From: Nautilus pompilius
Lineage: Eukaryota; Mollusca; Cephalopoda; Nautilida; Nautilidae
Direction of reading: 5' to 3'
Assembly: GCA_018389105.1 (NCBI GenBank)
Contig: JACATO010001153.1
Span: forward strand, 34,033-98,032
Length of the DNA: 64,000 nucleotides
Positions 13,301 through 41,319 of this stretch are shown here, piece by piece. Position numbers and translations under genes: made by a program. Within the stretch, counting starts at the first letter, position 1; every line of letters begins with the position of its first letter. The notes under the pieces are model-generated. The model was not told the DNA's origin and made no database searches. It saw only the letters and a list, made by a program, of their open reading frames with translations.

Positions 13301-16300
13301 CTAAGAAAAATACAGTGCATTCGTTATTTATTTCTGTTGTGCAACATTAAAATAAGTCTTTAGCTGCTGTTTTTCATCATTTGTTCTATGTACTTTAAAC
13401 CTAAAGTATATCTGCTTTGAAACCAGGTATTTCACTTAAAATAAGCTACCAAAACTATAGAAAGTCAGAGGTAATATTATGGATTTTTTGCTGAAGTAAA
13501 TCAGTCTGAAATCTTACATTTTGGAAGCACAATAATGGTTAAAGTTTTAAAATTTTGACAGCGATATGACTTGGTCTAAAATACAATGTGATATATGAAT
13601 TATTGAACTTCTGATAAAATGTTTGAATTGTGCAATAATAATGCAACTCTTTTTCCTTAGTTATTTATAACATTCTGGTTTCTTTCTTTTTGACATAGCA
13701 AAAGTTAGCAGTTTTTGTTCCATAAATTTTACAATTGAGTACTTTCCATTAGATTAGTACAAATTTAATCAAAAAATGGTCATTCCAGAATTACTGTGCA
13801 TGATACAAACTCTACTCCTCAATGCAAGTATAATTTCAAAAGTTTGATCATCAGCAATTTCCAGGTAAGGAAACAATAATGACAGTATGATACTTTGATT
13901 CATGCCATACATTAAACATCAGAATTTAAGACAGGGAAAGCTCAAACATTTTTATTTGTGTATTAAAAATATTCACCTGCTTAGCTCTTTGTTAGTTTCC
14001 TTTTTAGATTAACCATATCATGAGAATTGTGTTTAGAAAATTTGGAAATACTTTTAAAAAAATAAAAATATATTTACCATTGTTGTCAATGGAAATATGG
14101 GCAGTACCATATCTCATAGCTGTAATCATCCAAACAGTCCAGTGCTACCATTCCACAATAAAGTAAAACTTCCCAAGAAACAAAAATGCAAGCATGGATT
14201 ACAACCAGATGAAGAGTTGAATACAGCAAAACAACTGTGTAAGGGAAACTACATAGTATATTGTGATTGTTTCATTAAAACACAAAATCATGTTTTGAGA
14301 GCAAGCAGTTCTGGTAGTCTCAGGAAACTGCATACATAAATCTTTTAAATCAGTAGATGATTTTACATGCCTCTTTGTTTCACTGAATGCAAGAAGCATA
14401 ACCTGAAGTTTGTTTAAACATGCATATCATTATTTATGTATTAACTTCTCTAATGAGAGAGAGAGAATATAATTGTCTTTTTTTAATGGATGGAAAGTAT
14501 GTGCAGAAACACATTTGAAACTAGTTTCCTTTAAATCGGATCATACATCTTTCTTACATGAAAAAATTCTTTTTTAAGCAAGCTTAAAAAGATTCATTTA
14601 AACATACTGAAATGCATAACTGTGAGACAGTTGTTTTAGTCTAAAACAGTCACATTGGCACAATACAAGCAGCAAATAAAACTCATTATTTTGTATTAAT
14701 ATTCAAGTATACACACACTTATTAATTTTCAATTTTTCTTTTTTTTTTTCAAAATCATCTAAGCTTATTTAGAAATATCTTTAAATAAGCACCCACAACA
14801 TATTAAATGCAGATAAAAACAATCTCATATCTGAAAGTCCTATTTCTCTCAATCACAGTTCCAACACCTCTATGTCATTTGTATACTTAATGTCAAGTCA
14901 GGGTTGCATGATTATTTGGTATAGGCACAATGCAACAGACAAAATTATACACAGAAACCATCAAATCACATTAAAGTTTTTAAAAAACAAACTATTAGTA
15001 ACTTTTTTTTTATAACAAAAATTGTGTAGCTTTTAAAAGCCATAAAACTACAAATGCAGTATTTATCATATTTTAAAATGATAAAAAAAACAAAGTTATC
15101 AAGTTTCTGTGAAACAAGTCTTAATCACAACATTCGAACAGAAAAAACGTCTACCTTTGAAGACTAGCTATCACAAAAAAATAACTTCAGCAATTATTTA
15201 TATTCTGATTAACATCATTAAATAGTTTTACTGTGTAAATATGTAATAATGCATACAATCCCTTAACCATTAAAAAGTACCAGTAACTTCAAACAGAATT
15301 TAGAAATCTCTTTATCTCTTTCCACTCAAAAATACTGGACAAAAATTTAAAAACAAAGTATTTATTCAGATTACAAGAAACTATTGGAGACAAAAGCTAT
15401 TAAATGGGAATTATTTCATTTTTGTATAAAACCTGGGGTTCTTTTTTCAAGAATATGCATTCAAATCATAAAATTAAGTTTTCATGATTTTATTCTGAAG
15501 CAAATAGTAGTTGTGATATGGATTATAAAAGAACAAAATTGATTTGAAAAGCACCTTTCCCAAAAAGAAATCAGTTTTTCCTTTAATGACTTAGATAAAT
15601 ATAAATATCATGTTTTTGAAAATTTTAAATGAAGTAAAACTTGTGCACTCTGAGCTTTACAGTTATTGGTCACATAAGTTTTTTTTTTGGTTAAGTAATC
15701 CACTAAACAAAAAGGAAATATTTTCAAGTGACTTCCTCTTGCTATGATTTGAGTAAGTCATCTTCATTTATTTATACAGTCTGGAGTAAGGTTACTGCCT
15801 GTGATTATAGTTCAGCTGTTTCCAAATCGGTTTTAAACTTAATAGTTACACAATATTTATTCCAACACAAAAACAATTTTGTTTTGTATTTTTTTTTCAG
15901 GAAGATGGATAATTTCTTCTCAATAAGATTATTTTTGTACACCAATACCTACAAGAGAGGCAAACCAGTGATTTAGCATAGTGTCACAGTTGTCTGTTAG
16001 GAAATATTGGACCTGGCAATTCTGACTTTGACAGATTATATTATATTAAATATAGTTTGTTTTAAAGCCAATTTGATTATTACCAAAATTTTAGAAAATT
16101 CTTAACTTATATATTGTTTACAAAAACAATATATCCAGTATTATATAACTATTAGTGTCCACTTTTTTCTTTTTTCATCAGAACAGAAAATTAAAAGTGA
16201 ATCTTTCATATTTTCACATGAACAGCAACATTATATGTATTATGATGTTAATCAAAATATGAATAATTAACCATCATACAAATGATTTAAAGATAACATT

Positions 16301-19244
16301 TTTAAATGCAATTTTATGTAACACTCAAGTTCCTTCCAAAAAATTAACCAACTAACTAATCAATCAATCTACTATAAAAACACTACCATCTTCATAGAAA
16401 TGGTTTAAATCAGTAGCTTAAAAAATTTTAAAAATCAAATCAAACCAACGATATATTAGTTTTTTCTACCTTGAATTACTAACAGCAGCAGATGAACAAA
16501 TCTCAAAAACATCCAAAATTAGAAAAAAACTGGCCAAAGAATGCCATGGTCTCTAACAAGGGCATATTGGCCCAGAGTGAACTTTGCTTTTTATTTACAA
16601 TTAGTAATCAACTGTTGTTCAACAACTGTTATAAAGAAAAAAAAAAGCACTAATATAATTTATAGTTTTAGTATGAATTCAACTATTTCTTAAGTTATAT
16701 TTCACTTCCAAGAGAAACACTTAACTCTCATCAAAATGTTTTCTTCTTAAAACAAATTTCATTTATATCCATTATAATTTCTCATTTTTAATAAATTTTT
16801 TCCATTCTTTCATTTGTTTCTTCCATTCATCAGATCTTCATTACCTCTATACTTAAATACCCAGTTAACTTATAATAATCACAATCAGTGGCAAAATTTT
16901 AATGAATTTTTAAATATTTAATAAAGTCTATAACAAACAAAGACAAACAATCCCATAAAATATAAACATTACTAAATTCACTTTCCAGATAAAAATTAAA
17001 TTTTAAATATATTTCAACATTTTTTAAATGTTAGTAAATTCTGAAATTGAAAAAGGATTGTAATTTTATACACCCCAATAATGTGACTTCACACTATTTA
17101 CAAAACAAACTTTTCTTTTTTGTCTTTGTGACAAGTTTGTAATCTGTCTAAGAAAAAAATTCTTGAATCTGGCATTGCATTTGGTTTGTTCTTTCAAGAA
17201 CCATTCATGTCCATAATTTAAATGAACAAAAACAATGCAACTCCACCAACCCACTACGGAGGGCAATATTTTCAGATATTTATCTATTTAACCATTATAA
17301 TAATAGTTTGATTATAGAGAGATTCCAACCTTTGATGAAAGTTTCATCCAAGATGAAATGCTTAACAAAAGCCCATTATGGTATTGAAAATCTACCTTAG
17401 ATTTGGTGCAAGATAAAAAAAAACAAAAAAGTAAATGATTATCTACAAATTTATCCCAATGCTAACCTCTAAACAGAAGAATAGTAGTCATACAATCAGT
17501 AAAATAACAAGTTAAAGACTAATCATTGTGCATGATTACTTGTACTTTAATTGTACATGCCTCATGATCTAGCTCTTGGCAACAGAGAGTTCATTGCATA
17601 TGTCAAAGATGGCAATCAAGAAAGTTGTTTCACAATTAGTTTTGATTTCTTGACTAAACAATGTCAAGAATGAACTGAGTTTAACAATAATTTCTCATTA
17701 AAAGAACATACTCAAAGTTTCTGTTGAAAAGTCTTTACTACCAAAATATCCCTATTCATACTGACAGCAGCCAGCAATCTATTACATCTTATGTCCTTTG
17801 CTGATTCTGCAGATCTTGTATTTTCACATCTCTATGTAATGAATTTAATTTTCTTAATAAAAAGATAAACCAGACTAGACTTTCTGAAAATTTTTTTCTT
17901 AAAGACAAGAATTAAAAGTTGCAGTTTTTTTTTTTCTAAACCATTTAAATATTCTTCCCTAATGCTCTTTTAGTCTTTAATAGCAAGTATTTACCATAAT
18001 GTAAATAAAAAGTATGTGATTTAAAGTGTACTTAAAAAACTGAGATCTTTCCTAATAACCTTATAGTTAATTACTAAAAATTTTTGTTAAATATTAAAAA
18101 CTAGTCTCTACCAATTTAGTGTAATCATATTTGCTGTAAGCAACAAAGTTTAATACCATCTGGAGATGAAACATAAAATACCCTCACTATTAAATAATAA
18201 TAATAATTTCTTTCTGTCTGTTTTACTTAAATTACAAAATAAATACTGTTCTTCTCAAAAGAAAATATGAACTATCATCTGGAGAACTAACCTTTCACTT
18301 AATATTTCCATTAACATTACCATGATAATATGACAATAAGGCCTGATATAATAAAAGAATTCTAAAATCCATTAAGAATAAAAACACTAAAGCAAGTAAA
18401 TCAAACTAGCCTACACTGATTTAATAAAAATTTCCTATAAACAAAGGCAGCAAATGCTTTGAATGATTGTCAAAGTAAAAAACAAAAGGGAAAGTGAAAA
18501 TAGCATGTTATCAGATTGATAAAACATTAAAAACACTTAGTTCTACAATATGAACATCATTTTAGTACTACCACTGTTTTTCCCAGCAATTTCATTAATT
18601 TACAATTATAAATATTTTCAATAAATACACCAACTAATCATCCATCTGTACATTATCATCATTGTCAATCTTGAATAAATAATGTTGTACTATCTACAAA
18701 GCAGTATATTAACATTTCAATAATTAGATACAATTAAACACATTAGTATAACCATAGAGGCACAATTTTGGCATTAACTAAAGGGTAAAGTATAAAAGCA
18801 AAATTTTTAAAAAAATAAATAATTAAAATAAATCAGTAATGTAAAATCCTCTTAATTATTTACAGCACTAAAGTCTACAAAAATATTAAAATAAGGAAAA
18901 ATGCTTTAGATATTCAAAGCAAATAGCTAGCAGCAAATCAAAAGTTTAACTAAAATTCAAATAAATAAAATAATTTCATATCAGTTATTTTATAAATCAA
19001 AAAAGAGATTTCAAAGACTATTGGAACAAACAACAAAACTTGATAAATACAACCTGGAAAATTCAAGAATTCATCAAGCAAAATTAAATACAGTACCGGC
19101 ACTGCTGCCACATAAATAAACAGAATAAATATGTTGAAAAAATTTCAATGGAATGTGAAGTAAAATCAGCAGATTTCTTAACAGCCAAAGCCTGCAGAAT
19201 TTCCTTATACAAGACAATTTACCCAGAATTGTGCATTTAAATTT
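7351..19244. other. AT-rich intergenic region between convergent UBXN4 and MEIOC
   Basis: About 12 kb with no exon, RNA gene or transposase I can support. Open frames here are short, lack splice context and resemble nothing I know. It contains many A/T homopolymers and several AATAAA hexamers on both strands, so long alternative 3' UTRs of either gene could extend into it. A sequence at 8502 (CAGTGGCAGACAAAAGT) looks like a Tc1-type TIR, but no partner was seen. Confidence 0.6.
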
Positions 19245-19262
19245 CAAAGTAAGTATAATAAT

Positions 19263-19268
19263 TTTATT
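19263..19268 (-). terminator. Probable MEIOC poly(A) signal
   Basis: TTTATT on the + strand is AATAAA in gene orientation, about 150 nt after the stop codon. It is the first canonical hexamer downstream and would give a 3' UTR of about 175 nt. Later hexamers exist. Confidence 0.45.
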
Positions 19269-19419
19269 TTTAAATGCTTAATTGTTTTAGGGTATTTTCT
19301 GACAATTCACCGAAAATATAATCTGATAAAGTAATTTTTTTCCCCAAACTCTACATTACTATTTGTAGTTGGATTATTTCAAAAAAATAGTGCTGTACTG
19401 TGCTGATTATAATGCATTT

Positions 19420-34541
<15,122 letters not shown>

Positions 34542-34609
34542 TTGTGCACGGTTGTGGTGGTGGTGGTCCCTGCTTCAGTTCCACACCCCGCCTAACACCC
34601 TGGAAACAA

Positions 34610-34660
34610 AAGCTGCTGCTGCTGCTGCTGCTGCTGGCTGCTCGTTGTTGTTGTTGTTGT
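34610..34660. repeat. CAG/CTG and AAC/GTT triplet repeats next to the MEIOC exon 2 acceptor
   Basis: About eight GCT units are followed by about six GTT units on the + strand. In gene orientation this is an AAC run, then a CAG run ending 11-13 nt before the acceptor. It is intronic. Confidence 0.85.
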
Positions 34661-34989
34661 TTATTAAAAGACAGGTAATTTAAACAATACAGAAATTAAT
34701 GTTGACAAACAAACACGACAAAAGCTTAAATAAACCATCCGACAGACAAAACCTCTTTCTTCTCTCTCTCTGCTTCGGCGACTACAGACAGACGGCGGAT
34801 GGAGGCACAAGGAAGACAACAGACCAGCGGTTCAGCGAGTACACCGCGTGGACCGACTTCTCTTTGTATATTACGAGTCGTTTTCAGAGACATTAAGATA
34901 ACCGCTACCACCATTTAATCACACATATATATACATATATAACCTTAAACCAGGAATTATTAAATATATAGAATTGCAGAGCTGTTGTC

Positions 34990-35280
34990 GTTTTTCTCAC
35001 CTGTGCGCGCGCGCGCGGGGGGCCGGGGGCTGGCGGGGGGGGGGGTGTTTTCATTTGTAACACAAGCTACACAGGTATCGCCCACAAACGAAAACAAGTT
35101 ATTCCCATAAATACCATCCATGTAATCCACAACTTTCCCAAATGGATGGCCAGACCAGAATCCCCAGGTGTGCTATCCTGTAACAACAGTAGCACGCACA
35201 CGACTGAACCCCCCGGAGAGGGGGGGGGTGTTGTTGTTGTTGTTGTTGTTTGTTTTTTATTAAAAAAAAAAAATCAAAAT
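34990..35280. repeat. Low-complexity GC, G-run and GTT tracts in MEIOC intron 1
   Basis: A CG-alternating run (CGCGCGCGCG) merges into G runs near 35020-35047. Another G run is followed by seven GTT units near 35221-35250. They mark the GC-rich 5' region of the gene, where local base composition departs from the rest of the window. Confidence 0.8.
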
Positions 35281-35776
35281 AAAATGAAATCAAACAGATC
35301 AGGACTTTAAAAGATCGGATTTTAGTAAGAAAACATCTACTCTACCAAGTCCCTTCAAATGTTTTCCTGGCACAGAGATTAATCAGGGGTTTTTGGGGGT
35401 GAGTGTGTGTCCCCCGCCTGTTGTTGTCACTAACGATCAACAAGGCGCCATTTTTATCGCCCGGTAATTTAACGGTACTTCTCCTCCGGTCACACGCAGG
35501 ACGGGTCGGGGGGGGGGGGATGTTCTGTTTTACGAAAACCTCAGGGCTATATGGTTGGGGTGGGGGAGAGGGAGAGAGATATACGCCGGACTACGATGCC
35601 TGCCACCAAGTTCGCCTTGGTAAACAAACGACGGGTACAGCGAGCGGATAACGAGATCCGTCTGACACATTGGCAGTCCGTCGTACACCACCACCACCGG
35701 GAATACACACACGGGTAACCGGCACCAGAGCCGGGCGGGGGATGTAGAAAAGAGGGAGACAGGCAGACAGACTTAC

Positions 35777-35930
35777 CTGTTCAGCTCGCTGGATGCTGCC
35801 AGCTACACTCATCGATCCCACCTGTGTAGTGCAGGACGGTCTATCGCTCCGCCATTGGCAGCTCGTCCTCGCCGAGCCTATGCTAAACAGCTGTTCTAGA
35901 AACCTCCCTCCCCACTCCGCCAACAGATGG
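35777..35930 (-). other. MEIOC: Probable non-coding first exon of MEIOC
   Basis: In gene orientation the sequence runs to GCTGAACAG followed by a strong GTAAGT donor, and it lies in a CpG-richer patch. Splicing to the acceptor at 34599 gives a normal 5' UTR. It contains a 4-codon uORF (ATG GCG GAG CGA TAG) and a second ATG whose frame reads across the junction and overlaps the main start. The upper border (transcription start) is a guess; no TATA box was seen. Confidence 0.55.
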
Positions 35931-36091
35931 CTCCTTCGTTAAACTACACAAATCTTATCCATAAAATTAATCTTAAATCCACCCGAGTGTCCCACGTATT
36001 ACAACATTCCGGCTCCACCGCGTTACGAAACAGACCTGACTGAGACTCCCGTCCTTCTTGATGGAATGGGGAAAATGACACAAGGGGGGGT

Positions 36092-36105
36092 CAAGGGAGA
36101 TAACT
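36092..36105 (-). promoter_or_regulatory. CAAGGGAGATAACT motif upstream of MEIOC
   Basis: In gene orientation it reads AGTTATCTCCCTTG, about 160-300 bp above the first exon. The same 14 nt occur in the same orientation above DNAJC9 at 63110-63123. It could be a factor-binding site or the remnant of a dispersed repeat; similar sequences occur in introns here. Confidence 0.4.
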
Positions 36106-36109
36106 CTGT

Positions 36110-38514
36110 TTTGTTTTGTTTTTGTTTTTTTTTTTGTTTTTTTTTTTTTGTTTTTTTAAAGCATCTGCTATAGGATTTTTTTTTTTTTAATATCCAGTTT
36201 CAAACTCTTAACCCTCCAGGTATGTACAAGCCGATTTTCACCGTCCTTATATCATCTGAAGATGCCTTTTCCTACGAGCCAAGTAGTACTAGTTAGTATT
36301 CGTGCTGAATTTGTCGGTGTATTTGGTCAAGCATGTTAAAACGCGTGGATTTGCGGTGATGGAGCGGGCGCATCAACGAGGAAGCTGTTGGATGTCACAG
36401 CCCCTGTGGTTCTACCTGTGCTGAGAAATACATTTGAAAAGGTTGTGGCTCGCTAAAGCATCCCAGATGGCATGGAGAGATTAAATGGGAATAAAACACC
36501 ATGAGTTATGAGGAAATTGAGTTTTCGCTTATGTATTCAGCTTTGTCAATCAAAGCTGTGCTGAATACAGAAACCAGCAAAGCTCAGGTGTTGCTTTTTT
36601 TACTCCATAATTTGGTGTTCTAATCCCACTTAAAGGTTACACTATTAATGTGCAGCAACAAGTTTCAATAACTTATTCAAATTCTTCATGTCCTAAAAAT
36701 GATATAACCTTTTCCTAAAATCAAGGCGACTGTCATATTCATCGCCAGAACAGGGAAAAAATAGAAAGTTTCTGTCAACCGTATAAAGGAAATACAAAGA
36801 TGCATTTAAATATTTATATTTTTGTCAAACATGGTGCTTCCAGCATCAAAGTTTTCCCTTCCAATGAAGGGAAGTCACTCTAATCAAAGCTACCAATATA
36901 AGACACATTAAGATTTTAATTTTAAAGTTGTATTAAGCTTCACACAAATAAGAAACTGAACAAAAAGTTAAAATTTTTTCTTTAAATGTCACCTCCATGT
37001 TATACAGATTAAAATGATTTTAAAGTAATACATTCCTGTTTCAATCACTTGTTGAAAAATATATGAAATGTTTCTTAATGAGTTATTCAAAAGCAATTTA
37101 GTATTTTGCTTAAAGTCCAGGTGTGTTGTAATTATTTCTCACTCAAAGTCTGAGTTTCCACAATGCTCCAATCATTCTGACAATTCCAATCTAAAATGTA
37201 AATGTTCTTTCCATCAGTATCAAGTGCACAAAAACCTTAATCTGTAAAAACATATGCAATCCATGGCATCAGTTATTTGCAACTTTTTTTCCTTAAAAAC
37301 AATGTGCCTAATTTCTGAATATTGTTTACGTTTTTTGTAAAGTCACTAGCAGTCATTCATATCTTCAGTTACATTCTCTCACTCCACAACAGTGACCAGT
37401 ATAAAGTTTTCCTTTCTTTATGATGTTTGCTTCAGTCCCTTATAACCTCCACATCCTTGAGGCTCTAGCAGGGTGATGCACTTTATGTACAATGCAATTC
37501 TCTTAAAGATAATGCATTAAAAAAAAAAAAAACTGTTCACATTAGCTATGGACTTTTTTCTGGGGCTTACAGGTTCTGATAGTTAAAATACATTTTCACA
37601 GCATGGACTAAGACTAATGAGTGATTTAACTAATATAATTTCTGTTAATCTATTTTCTTCACTTAGAAATGATCCAATAAAATTTGTGGTTTGTTATCTT
37701 GAACAGCTTGATAATTGCAGGTTTTAATGGCTGTGGCGGTTGGCTAACATGCTGTGCTAGACATTCTCTCAACCTTAGCTGTTTAAACTACTTGATGGCT
37801 TCCCTGGGAAATTCTCTCTCAGACAATGGAATACGACAAATCCAACAATCTTGAAACAGCACATATCTGAACACTGATAAACCATCTCAAAATAAATGGC
37901 TTTAAAACTTTGCCTCCAAATCAATCATCTGTCCATTATACCACCTTTCTTTACTCAATGTATTTTAGTTTTTTTATAAATTTATTTTTTATTATCTTAA
38001 AATAAATCTCTTAACAATCTGTCAATTCAGTCTGTAAGAAAAATGTTTGGAAGGGTGTCGATGGTACATACTAATAATGTACAAGTCTGCCCCTCTCAAT
38101 GTTAGCGACAAGAATCAAGAGCACAAGAAATTCACAAAACTGAAACTAGTGATTATGGAATGGAATTTAAAACTATTTTCAACCCAAGAAAAATATGGCA
38201 CTCAAAATCCAATGCCACACATTTGGCCAAACTTTGCCAGTGGAAGATGACTGTGAATGCCTTTGCCACCAAAACATATTGAAAGAACAGATATGGTAAC
38301 TTCTGATAAAAATCAAAAAAAAAGTACAATCAAAAACTTGCCTTGGTAAATACTAGATTGCTACAAGAGTTGTCGGTTTTTATATTATGCTAATTTGGGG
38401 TTCATTTTTTGCATGCTTGTAAAGGTGTATGTAGATAAGTTACACATTGTTTTGTAGTGTGTGCTTTGGCATACATTATGCAAAACCTACCTTTTAAAAA
38501 ATCATAAAATGGAT
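36110..38514. other. Intergenic region upstream of MEIOC
   Basis: It begins with T-rich low-complexity sequence (36105-36190). A CpG-richer stretch at about 36215-36480 follows, with no recognisable reading frame. The rest is ordinary AT-rich DNA. A weak tRNA-like, SINE-like head may lie near 37720-37790. No gene is supported. Confidence 0.5.
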
Positions 38515-39495
38515 ATTTGTTTCAGGATTCTGAGGGAAACGTGGATGGAAAAGGTTTTCATGCCATTGCTTCACGAGTTCAAACTTGGCCACAAAGTGAG
38601 CAAGGCAACTTGTAACATTAAGCAAGGGGGCGAGGACACAACAAATGAGTGCAGTACAACGATGGTTTGCAAAGTTTTGATCAGATGTGAGCCTCAAAGA
38701 TAAAGTAGCAGAAAATCTTTCCAGCTGTGATGACAACTGTATGAAAGCCTCAGTTGAAGCTGATCCAAGAAAAACTGAGAAATTGCTGGAGTTTGACATA
38801 AGCACTGCAACTCTTTCCTGGCAGCTTGACACAATTGGCCAGGTGAAAAGGCTTGACAAGTGGGTGCCTCACGAGTTGAATGGACGACAACAAAATTGTC
38901 GATTGAAGATCTGCTCTTCGCTTGTCACAAGAAACAGAAACGACCCATTTCTTGACCTAATCATTACGAGAGATGAAAAATGGATCCTTTACAACAATTG
39001 CAAATAATCAGCACAGTGGCTCGACAAAGACAAGGCATCTAACCACATTCCAAAACCCAGCCTCCACCCAAAGGTGGTCATGGTCACTGGTGTCATCCAC
39101 ATAACTTCTTGCAACCTGGAGAAACCATCACAGCTGAAAGGTACAGTTGTGAATTAAACATTCATCAGAAACTCTCCCGACAACAGCCAGCATTGGTGAA
39201 TCAGAGGCCCAATCCTGCTCCACGACAATGCTCATCCTCATGTTGCCAAAGTGACTCTTCAGAAACTGAACACACTGGGGTATGAAGTTCTCCCTCACCT
39301 AGCCTATTCACCTGACCTTTCTCCCACAGACTACCACCTTTTCAAACACCTCAACAGCTTCCTCCATATGGAATCCTTCAACCAGGCAGCAACTGAAACT
39401 GCCTTCCAACAGTTTATCAACTCCAGAACTCCAGATTTTTTTTCAAAATGGTATAAATGTACTTGTAATTCATTGGTAGAAGCGTATTGATTGTA
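38515..39495 (+). mobile_element. Mariner (DD34D) transposase, decayed copy
   Basis: Transposase pieces lie in order on the + strand: an N-terminal HTH region (HEFKLGHKVSKATCNI), then QLDTIGQVKRLDKWVPHEL, TRDEKWILYNN with the first catalytic Asp at 38972, LLHDNAHPH with the second at 39224, and YSPDLSPTDYHLF with the third at 39329. The spacing between the last two is exactly 34 residues, the mariner DD34D signature. Several frameshifts and a stop at 39006 break the frame. TIRs were not recognised. It lies between MEIOC and DNAJC9. Confidence 0.85.
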
Positions 39496-40549
39496 ATGGA
39501 ACTTACTTTGATTAATAAACTTCACGTCCAGCAGCGATATGAAGTCTCAATGTTGAGGAAAAAAAACGACAAAATGTTTGTAACCTAATAGTATTATTCC
39601 TTGAAGTATATAACATCATAAAACACTACCAACTACACATCCAGAAACTTTTCCTTTTAAAACTTAAGCTCCTCTCACACACTATTAATTGATGTATCAT
39701 CATTGATAGCACATGATAATAACAAGTTTTATATAACTCTTATTTGCAGGAGAATCTTTAAATAGCATGTGGAAAGATAGTTTGATTGCAATTGGATAGG
39801 CTGTGTGACTAGCATAGAAAGGTGTGTGGACATCTAATGTTATGAAGCTTTCTGTAACACTTTTTCCACCTTATCTCGGATCATACCATAGAAATTACAA
39901 ATTAATAGTTGGAACATTCAGAGAGAAAATTCTGAAAATCAAGATCTCCACAACCCTTTCAGGTCTTCTGCAGTCCTCAAGGTGACCTGCTCAAACACAG
40001 AAAAAAATTTTAATTCCACAAAACAAGTGTCAGCAGTTTATCCATGTCAAAGCCATTTTCAAAATTGCCTCTGCAAACCCTCACACTATCAGAAAGATGG
40101 ATGTCTCCTAAACCTACCTTAGTCTAACCTCAAGGTATGGCAAAGGCAAATCTCATGTTTAATAAAATGGCAAATTTAGTCAAGCAAAAGTTAGATATTA
40201 ATACACTTATATATAAACATCAGGTTTACAATTTAAAAAAAAAAAAGAATTATTTACTTGGGCATTAATCCCAGTAACTTAATAGATATCAAATCTCTTC
40301 TTCAACTGTTTATTCAATTTGTCAAACAAGTACATTCATTATCTGCCCTGATCCCATCCTTAACCAAAATCATTAGAGCCAATTCCAAATGTAGCAAGGT
40401 ATGCACACTTTTGCCCATCTTTAATGTCATTATCTGAAAACATGGCTCAGACTCTAAGCAACAGAATCTCAGCAGTGTGGTTCTCATAATCTTGCACTCT
40501 GATCTTTACAACGCAGAGAGCCTCTCCAGATTAGTGATAATCCTAAAGG

Positions 40550-40790
40550 AGCAGTGCTGCAGGCTGCTAAAAAGGGGTCTTGCATTTTTGCCATTGGGAA
40601 ATCTCCACTAAAACTTTTTTTTTTTTAAAGATGTGGCCAGAAACCATGTGACGGAGGTACACCAAACTGAGCCAACCTTCACCAGGAATCAAACTGAGAA
40701 CCTCAGATTTGGCAGTCCAGTAGCCTGCAGCAGCCACCCAATCTCAGCACTGTACCAACTACTCTCACTAAAGTCAGCACCACCTGCACA
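40550..40790 (-). repeat. tRNA-derived SINE-like repeat, copy 2
   Basis: On the - strand it has GGCTGCTGCAGGCTACTGGA then CTCAGTTTGATTCCTGG, a box B-like sequence. After an A-run comes TTTTAGTGGAGATTTCC, shared with the copy at 6515-6790. Ends are uncertain. Confidence 0.5.
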
Positions 40791-41290
40791 TCATGTGCAC
40801 CCATATAGCAAAAGTACAAGAACAGTTTTACAGCTGAACAAGCAATTCGTTTTGAGATTTTTGAAATGGCTAGCAACAGAACGTAAATACAGTGGCCAAA
40901 AATCCCTGATAGCCAATCATATTTCCAAAAATAATTTCACTCATGACATCACCCAACATGCCTGGGTGAGGGGGCTAATTCACACTAGACTCAATCTGGT
41001 GATAATTTTTAATTCAAAATGCAGATGTTTTCCATGAATAAGCTAGAACATTTTTTTCATACTTTTCCAGGTGTGGAATAAGATTTTTTCCTTTAATTCC
41101 ATGACCCATATGAATCATTTTATATTATAAACAGTATTCAAAAAGGCAGCAAAGTAATAAGTGTAGGGCTCCTATTCTGATAAATTTCACGTGTTTGCTG
41201 TTTTGTGTCTCCATCTATCTGAGTCAAGAACAAAACAAGAAAACTTGTCAAGCATAAGACCGACAAAACAGCAGGCGATCAAACATTACT

Positions 41291-41296
41291 TTTATT
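41291..41296 (-). terminator. DNAJC9 poly(A) signal
   Basis: In gene orientation AATAAA lies 23 nt after the stop codon. A T/G-rich stretch (CTGCTGTTTTGTCGGTCTT) begins about 25 nt further on, as expected for a downstream element. The 3' UTR would be only about 45-50 nt. Confidence 0.65.
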
Positions 41297-41319
41297 TGTG
41301 CAATGATCAAAAGATAATT

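Noticed and set aside
14097..14339. 80-codon + strand frame in the UBXN4-MEIOC intergenic region
   Set aside because: No recognised domain, no splice or promoter context; expected by chance in 12 kb.
35591..35923. 110-codon - strand frame across the MEIOC first exon
   Set aside because: It ignores the strong GTAAGT donor at 35777 and lies in GC-rich low-complexity sequence where open frames are common.
40633..41037. 134-codon + strand frame
   Set aside because: It runs antisense through a SINE-like repeat and has no recognisable protein features.
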